In this document: positions 59,096-64,000 of the stretch, one piece after another | How the letters are laid out: every line of letters starts with the position of its first letter | How positions within the stretch are numbered: the stretch's first letter is position 1 | Assembly: GCA_002127285.1 (NCBI GenBank) | Contig: NFUW01000002.1 | Location: 644,744-708,743, forward strand | Length of the DNA: 64,000 nt | Source of the DNA: Chitinophagaceae bacterium IBVUCB1 | GTDB lineage: Bacteria; Bacteroidota; Bacteroidia; Chitinophagales; Chitinophagaceae | Direction: 5' to 3' | Program-made: the position numbers and the translations under genes | The notes under the pieces: generated by a model | The model's input: only the letters and a program-made list of their open reading frames with translations | Databases searched by the model: none | What the model was told of the DNA's origin: nothing

Positions 59096-59920
59096 CTACT
59101 CGTAATAATCGTTGTACTGCATTTGGTTGGGTATGCCCATAGTGGCAAAGCGGAATGCTACACCCAGATTGATGAACCCGCGAAACTGGTCTTTGCGGAT
59201 GCCATAGCCCGTAGATGCGTGTACCTGAAAATCGTTGGTGATGAAATAATACAAACCCACACCTATGTTATTGTACAGATACCTGCGGTTGTAGTTGCCA
59301 AATGTTTCGATGTAGGCACCTAACTCGGGTGCAAGGCGCACGTTGGTACGGAAAGAATACAGTGCCGTTACGGGTGTGTTATTACCACTGAAATCTAACC
59401 CCAGATTGGCAGACATAGATACAATGTAGGTAGGCTCGTAACCCAGCAACAGCAAAGCTCTTGTAGCCATATTGCGAGGCTGATAATCCTGCGATTGAGC
59501 CTTGAATTTTACCAAGCCCTGCAAGCCTACAGAGGGGCTGCGTGGGCTACCCTCGCTAATAGTATAACGTACACCCAACGCCGCAAGGCTGATGCCCGAC
59601 TGCGGCAGCTTTCTGTTATTGATTTCTATCTTATCGTTGCGGGTTTCGGTCAGCAGGTTCAGTTCCAGCTTATTGGTGATGCCGTAGCACACCAGCATAT
59701 CGGCATAGGCAAAGCTGTTGAAGTAGGCAGACGTATCATCGCTTCTGCCATCCCAACCCCTGTAGCCATCTATGTGAAATTGCAGGATGCCCTTGCCTAC
59801 CGTATTGGGTGCTACTGTAGCACCGGGGCGAACAGAACGGATGGCAGGTGTGTACTGCGCTACGGCATTACCCGCAAGCAGCAGCATACATACAGCCAGT
59901 ATGTGCTTTGCTTTATACAT
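59096..59920 (-). CDS. Secreted outer-membrane protein, phenol-degradation MetA-like barrel
   Basis: 274 residues with signal peptide MYKAKHILAVCMLLLAGNAVAQ. GKGILQFHIDGYRGW, the Tyr/Phe alternation, LTETRNDKIEINN and the terminal strands TNDFQVHASTGYGIRKDQFRGFINLGVAFRF resemble the putative transporter family PF13557. It converges with the metallopeptidase gene. Substrate unknown. Confidence 0.8.
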   Translation of the reverse strand: MYKAKHILAVCMLLLAGNAVAQYTPAIRSVRPGATVAPNTVGKGILQFHIDGYRGWDGRSDDTSAYFNSFAYADMLVCYGITNKLELNLLTETRNDKIEINNRKLPQSGISLAALGVRYTISEGSPRSPSVGLQGLVKFKAQSQDYQPRNMATRALLLLGYEPTYIVSMSANLGLDFSGNNTPVTALYSFRTNVRLAPELGAYIETFGNYNRRYLYNNIGVGLYYFITNDFQVHASTGYGIRKDQFRGFINLGVAFRFATMGIPNQMQYNDYYE

Positions 59921-60052
59921 ATAGAGGACTGTAAAAATATTACAATACTTCTATTCTCTTTGTTATTCGTTGGTTAATGATAGGGTGTTTTTTGTCTATT
60001 TACCGATAGTTATATATCGCCCATTTTTATGCGATTGTTATAGGCATTTAGC

Positions 60053-60060
60053 TATTTTTG
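60053..60060 (+). promoter_or_regulatory. -7 element of ftcD
   Basis: TATTTTTG followed by CGCTC, 19 bases before the ATG. Confidence 0.6.
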
Positions 60061-60079
60061 CGCTCTCAATTTACTGTAC

Positions 60080-61768
60080 ATGCAAGAGTTTAAAAACGCC
60101 ATTATAGAATGTGTACCCAACTTCAGCGAAGGGTGCGATATGGGTATCATCAAGCAAATAACTGATGAGATAGAAAAGATAGAAGGCGTTAGCCTGCTGG
60201 ATGTTGACCCCGGCAAGGCTACCAACCGCACCGTAGTAACATTTGTAGGCAACCCCCATGCAGTAATTGAAGCAGCCTACCAAGCCATCAAAAAAGCGGG
60301 CGAGCTGATAGATATGCGCCAACACAAAGGCGAACACCCACGTATGGGTGCTACGGATGTATGCCCGCTGATACCCATTAGCGGCATAACGATGGAAGAA
60401 ACAGTAGCATTTGCCAAGATGCTTGCCAAGCGTGTGGGCGAAGAACTAAACATACCCACCTACCTGTACGAGTATGCTGCCAGCGCCCCCTACCGCAGCA
60501 ATCTGGCAGATATACGCAGTGGAGAGTACGAGGGCTTTGCCGCTAAAATAACCAAGCCCGAATGGAAGCCCGACTACGGACAAGCAGTATTCAACGAAAA
60601 GAGCGGTGCAACCGTAATAGGTGCAAGAGATTTTTTGATTGCCTACAATGTAAACCTCAATACCACATCTACCCGCAGGGCAAACGCCATAGCATTTGAT
60701 ATAAGAGAAAAAGGCAGACAGCTAACAGACGAGAAAGGTAAAGTAGTGAAAGACGAAAACGGCGAACCTGTATGGACACCGGGGCTGCTGAAGAATGTAA
60801 AAGCTATAGGCTGGTATATTGAAGAATATGGTGTGGCACAAATAAGCATCAACCTAACCAATATGCACACTACCCCGCTGCATCAGGTATTTGATACGGC
60901 TTGTGAGCGTGCCACCGCACGTGGATTGCGTGTAACGGGTAGCGAACTGGTAGGGCTGGTGCCACTACATGCCATACTGGAAGCAGGCAAATACTTTCTG
61001 CGCAAGCAACAACGCAGCACGGGTGTTAGCGAAGCTGAACTGATAAAGATTGCCGTAAAATCGCTGGGGCTGGATGAGCTTGCCCCCTTCGACCCGCAGA
61101 AGAAGATAATAGAATACCAACTACGCAATGCCAGTGCCAAGAAGCTGATAGGTATGTCGCTTACCAGATTTGCAGAAGAAACAGCCAGCGAAAGCCCCGC
61201 CCCAGGTGGTGGTAGCATAGCCGCCTACTGCGGTGCATTGGGTGCTGCATTGGGTACGATGGTAGCCAACCTGTCGTCTCACAAAAAAGGATGGGATGCA
61301 CGCTGGGAAGAGTTTAGCAACTATGCCGAGCAAGGGCAACAACTGATGACGGATATGCTGAACCTGGTAGATGAAGATACCAATGCATTCAACGATATTA
61401 TGGCTGCATTCGGATTACCAAAAGGTACTGACGATGAAAAAGCAGCCCGTAAAGCTGCTATAGATGCCGCTACCATCAATGCTATAAAAGTGCCTTACCG
61501 TACTATGCAGTTGGCATACCAGTCATTTGCACTTGCCAAGAGCATGGCAGAGATTGGCAACCCCAATAGCGTGAGCGATGCGGGTGTAGGCGCTCTATGC
61601 GCACGTGCAGCCGTTAAAGGTGCGTACCTGAATGTGATGATAAACGCACAAGGCCTGCAAGACCACCCCGAAGTAAAACCATTAGTAGCCGATGCAACAG
61701 ACATGAACACCCAAGCCGATACCAAAGAAAAAGAAGTATGGGATGTGGTGATGAGCAAGATGAAGTGA
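60080..61768 (+). CDS. ftcD: Glutamate formimidoyltransferase / formimidoyl-THF cyclodeaminase fusion
   Basis: Bifunctional enzyme of histidine breakdown: transfers the formimino group from formiminoglutamate to tetrahydrofolate and deaminates the product to methenyl-THF. 562 residues. The transferase part (1-330) begins ECVPNFSEGCDMGIIKQI and has HKGEHPRMGATDVCPLIPI; the cyclodeaminase part (about 355-562) has FAEETASESPAPGGGSIAAYCGALGAALGTMVANLS and VPYRTMQLAYQSFALAKSMAEIGNPNSVSDAGVGALCARAAVKGAYLNVMIN. The other hut genes are not in the window. Confidence 0.96.
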   Translation: MQEFKNAIIECVPNFSEGCDMGIIKQITDEIEKIEGVSLLDVDPGKATNRTVVTFVGNPHAVIEAAYQAIKKAGELIDMRQHKGEHPRMGATDVCPLIPISGITMEETVAFAKMLAKRVGEELNIPTYLYEYAASAPYRSNLADIRSGEYEGFAAKITKPEWKPDYGQAVFNEKSGATVIGARDFLIAYNVNLNTTSTRRANAIAFDIREKGRQLTDEKGKVVKDENGEPVWTPGLLKNVKAIGWYIEEYGVAQISINLTNMHTTPLHQVFDTACERATARGLRVTGSELVGLVPLHAILEAGKYFLRKQQRSTGVSEAELIKIAVKSLGLDELAPFDPQKKIIEYQLRNASAKKLIGMSLTRFAEETASESPAPGGGSIAAYCGALGAALGTMVANLSSHKKGWDARWEEFSNYAEQGQQLMTDMLNLVDEDTNAFNDIMAAFGLPKGTDDEKAARKAAIDAATINAIKVPYRTMQLAYQSFALAKSMAEIGNPNSVSDAGVGALCARAAVKGAYLNVMINAQGLQDHPEVKPLVADATDMNTQADTKEKEVWDVVMSKMK

Positions 61769-62101
61769 GTGGGATGATTGGTTAACTGGTTGATTAGTTG
61801 ATTTGTTTATCCCGTCTTTGCGAGGAGGTAACGACGAAGCAATCTCGGGAAATGAGTGATTTGCTCGTTGCGAGTATTTACCCCTAAATCCCCTTACAGG
61901 GGACTTCGCTTGTCTTTGCATTTTCCCTTTGCGGTTTGAATATTACTCGCTGCAAGCAGCCAAACCCACGCCGTCATACCGAACGCAGAGAGGGTTGATT
62001 GGTTGATTAGAAATATATTCCCACTATCCCTATTATCTCTTCTACCCCACTATCCCTTATATCCAATCAACTAATTAACTTATCAACTAATCAACTATTT
62101 C
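61769..62101. repeat. Non-coding stretch with dispersed and inverted repeats
   Basis: No gene supported. TTGATTAGTTGAT-type sequence at 61784-61803 and around 61995-62010 faces ATCAACTAATTAAC/ATCAACTAATCAAC at about 62063-62097, so the whole stretch could fold back. TTTGCGAGGAGGTAACGACGAAGCAATCTCGGG (61818 on) is the dispersed repeat type also seen near 271, 31864, 63037 and 63463, and 61880-61906 is the reverse complement, with one mismatch, of 324-350. Confidence 0.6.
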
Positions 62102-62995
62102 TCACACCCAATCTCCCAAATCGCTGCCGTCTGTATGGTGCATCAGTAGCTGGCTGGTAGTGCAGTGGGGTATCTGCTGCCCTATGGCATGCCACACATC
62201 ATACGCCCCAGCATCGGGGAAGAGAACCACCCTGCGCCCACGCAGCACACGGCATTTTTCTACCGTCAGGTTGCGGATGCCACCCGTTGCCAACCATAGG
62301 TATTGCGGCAGGCAGATGCTGCATATAAGTGCCGTCTTCTCGCTTTCGGCTATGGCTACGGGGCGGTTGTCTGTACGCAGCAGATGCTCTCCAAACAAGC
62401 ACTGGCGCAGCTCGTAGCCCTGCAAGGGGTGTATGCTATGTACCCAACGAACGGCAGGCACACCGTCTTTTATGCGTTTGCCCGTATGCTTATCGTATGC
62501 CATTACCTTGCCCGCCCGTATATTGTTTGCCACATCTATTTGCCAAAAAATTGTATCGTTGCCATGCGTACCTATGCGGTAGGTATCTATCACACGCTCC
62601 AACGCAGGCCATCCGTATTTGTGAAATATATACAGCATCAGGTGGTTGTTGCTATAACAGCAGAGAGATTGCTGATGAATAGTACAGAGTTGTGAGTAGA
62701 ATGCAGAAAGTGCAGGTTGAGCATTCCTACTGTATGTTTTGGAATGCTGATTTAGATATTCAGATTTAGAACTTCCCTTACGGGCATTCGTATTCAGATA
62801 TTCGGATTTGATATTTGGCTTCACATGATACCCGCATTGCTGCTCTCTGTTGCAACGCCCTATATCATTGCCCAAGTGCTGCCCCGTATGCGCATCTATA
62901 TAGCGAACGAAAGCATGTTTTGTGCCGCATTGCGGACAGGTGTAGCGTGTCTTTATGCCCTTGTAAGGCTCTAATCTGTAGCGATAGTTTTTCAT
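62102..62995 (-). CDS. DUF6371-like protein with zinc ribbon and Toprim-like C-terminus, mobile-element type
   Basis: 297 residues. The N-terminus has a zinc ribbon, C20-x2-C23 in TCPQCGTKHAF and C48 with C54/H57 in RCNREQQCGYH, followed by a Ser/Asn-rich linker with the near-repeat KSEYLN (twice). The C-terminal half carries YGWPALERVIDTYRIGTH, GKVMAYDKHTGKRIK and a Toprim-like pair AIAESEKTALIC and VVLFPDAGAYDVW, like primase-related proteins of plasmids and integrative elements. No integrase, relaxase or replication gene is visible beside it, so it may be a relic. Confidence 0.75.
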   Translation of the reverse strand: MKNYRYRLEPYKGIKTRYTCPQCGTKHAFVRYIDAHTGQHLGNDIGRCNREQQCGYHVKPNIKSEYLNTNARKGSSKSEYLNQHSKTYSRNAQPALSAFYSQLCTIHQQSLCCYSNNHLMLYIFHKYGWPALERVIDTYRIGTHGNDTIFWQIDVANNIRAGKVMAYDKHTGKRIKDGVPAVRWVHSIHPLQGYELRQCLFGEHLLRTDNRPVAIAESEKTALICSICLPQYLWLATGGIRNLTVEKCRVLRGRRVVLFPDAGAYDVWHAIGQQIPHCTTSQLLMHHTDGSDLGDWV

Positions 62996-63599
62996 TGTAT
63001 GGGGTGGTTTTTTTGTGTGATTTATTTATCGTGTCATTGCGAGCGATAGTGAAGCAACTTCGTGGAATGAGGGGCATCAGTAAAAATGAGTGTCATGGCG
63101 AAGAATGAAGCCATCTCACGAAATGAGTGGTGTACTCGCTGCGAGTATTTTGCTGCGCTCACGCCTGCGCTTCCTTTCTTTCTTTTGGCAGCAAAAGAAA
63201 GAAACAAAGACCGCGAAGCAGCATGAATACCTTTAAAAGACAAACAACTAATGAATAAAAACTGCCACGCATTAATTACTGCGTAATGCGCGGTGGCTAT
63301 CTATTAAGCTACATTACTACTGTACTGCCAAGCTAAGGATTACTATTTGCTTTTGTTACTACGCATTATATGTCTTTGCGTTTCCCCTTTGCGACTTTGT
63401 GTCTTTGCGCCTGACTGCCGCAGGCAGGCAAAGACGGGTGTTGTTGTGTGGTGTGTGTCATGGCGAAGTACGAAGCCATCTCACGGGGTGAGGGGTTTTG
63501 TTTGTTCGCGGTGTTCGTACCCCTATATCGCGAACAGAAAAACACTTGTTCGAGCTTGTTCGCGGTGTTCGTATCCCTGTAGCGCGAACACACGAACAA
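62996..63599. repeat. 600-bp non-coding region full of short repeats and hairpins
   Basis: No gene supported. It contains GCGAGCGATAGTGAAGC (63037 on), two GGCGAAG..GAAGCCATCTCAC blocks (about 63099 and 63463), a hairpin TTTCTTTCTTTTG/CAAAAGAAAGAAA (63175-63187 and 63192-63204), an imperfect stem GCCACGCATTA/TAATGCGCGGTGGC (63263-63297), three CTTTGCG copies (63372-63410) and the tandem GTTCG hairpins at 63502. Confidence 0.6.
63502..63590. repeat. Two tandem 35-bp hairpin units with GTTCG/CGAAC arms, period 54
   Basis: Units at 63502-63536 and 63556-63590 match at 32 of 35 bases. Each has TGTTCGCG at one end and CGCGAACA at the other (perfect 8-bp inverted pair) with GTGTTCGTA inside. Altogether five GTTCG and three CGAAC motifs fall within 100 bp. 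Confidence 0.65.
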
Positions 63600-64000
63600 C
63601 TAATTCCGCACTCCTAAATTCTCAATATTTAATCCATTTTTAATTAATGGCAAGTCATAGTTAAATCTTTGAATATTATCTCTATTATCCATGTTTACAG
63701 AGTTTACAGCCGCTTCTAATTCCTCTTTATTTGTAAAACCAAACAACGGTAAAATTTTAAATAAAAATCTACTTGATGATGCCTTTTGCATAATTGCTAA
63801 AGACCTAACACTGTAAACCGAAGTTTCAGGAAACCAATAATAATATTTTTTTAAAATCGAAATATAATATAGCAAGACATCTGTTTCTTGTAACGCTTTA
63901 AAAGAAATGCGGGAGTTTGCTCTTTCTTTAACTAAATCAGCAGTAATGCTAATACGTCTCAATCCCAACTTCTTATTTCTAAGCTCATTTAATGTATAAT
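63600..64000 (-). CDS. Partial unknown protein, AT-rich (3' end only)
   Basis: The frame ends at the TAG complement at 63600 and stays open to the window edge, reading YTLNELRNKKLGLRRISITA at its visible start, so the real start lies beyond 64000; a TTG at 63966-63968 is not needed as a start. At least 130 residues: a helical, Lys-rich sequence with KALQETDVLLYYISILKKYYYW, FLFKILPLFGFTNKEELEAA and no membrane signal. Family not recognised. Base composition is much more AT-rich than core genes, suggesting transfer. It abuts the GTTCG repeats. Confidence 0.6.
   Translation of the reverse strand, partial: YTLNELRNKKLGLRRISITADLVKERANSRISFKALQETDVLLYYISILKKYYYWFPETSVYSVRSLAIMQKASSSRFLFKILPLFGFTNKEELEAAVNSVNMDNRDNIQRFNYDLPLIKNGLNIENLGVRN

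Noticed and set aside
63502-63590. CRISPR reading of the two 35-bp units
   Set aside because: Only two units with a 19-bp gap, imperfect identity and no cas genes; more like paired hairpins.
63366-63643. Frames on both strands in the repeat region before 63643
   Set aside because: They owe their length to the tandem GTTCG repeats and copies of dispersed repeats.

Overview
The window looks like a chromosomal segment of a Bacteroidota bacterium, most probably a Chitinophagales/Sphingobacteriia-type lineage. The evidence is the recurring -7 promoter motif TAnnTTTG (often extended to TAACTTTGCGC) 20-30 nt before starts, a type IX secretion C-terminal sorting domain, a bacillithiol glycosyltransferase (bshA), an MtaB methylthiotransferase, a fused alpha/beta 2-oxoacid dehydrogenase E1, and many secreted proteins ending their signal peptides in AQ or in lipoboxes. 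No rRNA, tRNA, CRISPR array or complete insertion sequence was recognised.

Layout. 1-432 is a non-coding stretch with a dense cluster of GTAC half-sites, including a near-perfect 36-bp palindrome, upstream of a two-gene DNA-damage-type cassette (a UmuC/DinB-like polymerase and an SPL-like radical SAM protein, both carrying candidate beta-clamp motifs). 3.2-8.2 kb holds a TPR sensor kinase, small unknown genes between two copies of a 26-bp repeat, a probably inactive S41 peptidase homologue and a secreted protein. 8.3-18.1 kb holds ilvE, a HolD-like unknown gene, recQ, a T9SS cargo protein, an ABC-F ATPase, a YdcF-family protein and mutS. 18.2-23.7 kb is a minus-strand run nrnA, three tandem FKBP genes and an M1-type peptidase.

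23.9-31.6 kb holds ndk, a MerR/TipAS regulator inserted between a 21-codon remnant and the intact copy of a YfcE-like phosphoesterase, a fourth FKBP, an AhpD-like protein, bshA, a cytochrome c lipoprotein, and an M28 peptidase next to a peptide-type ABC permease. 32-48 kb holds fused E1, a 3-methyladenine glycosylase, an RsmI-like methylase, a glycosyltransferase plus hydrolase pair, an acyl-CoA dehydrogenase, a HerA-like ATPase, an orphan ABC ATPase, a stand-alone RlmK-like methyltransferase, an OmpL-like porin with a long leader, iscA/erpA, frr, and an EVE-domain/methyltransferase pair. 48.5-61.8 kb holds kup, lpxK, a GNAT enzyme, a purM homologue, mtaB, a membrane-anchored LuxR protein plus DUF4199 protein, a DHFR-like reductase, a zinc metallopeptidase and ftcD.

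From 61.8 kb to the end the density of genes falls: dispersed palindromic repeats, a DUF6371-like zinc-ribbon/Toprim-like gene typical of mobile elements, two tandem GTTCG/CGAAC hairpin units, and the end of an AT-rich unknown gene. The two window ends therefore look like accessory sequence, and the middle like ordinary core genome. Functional assignments rest on motifs read by eye; no database search was possible.
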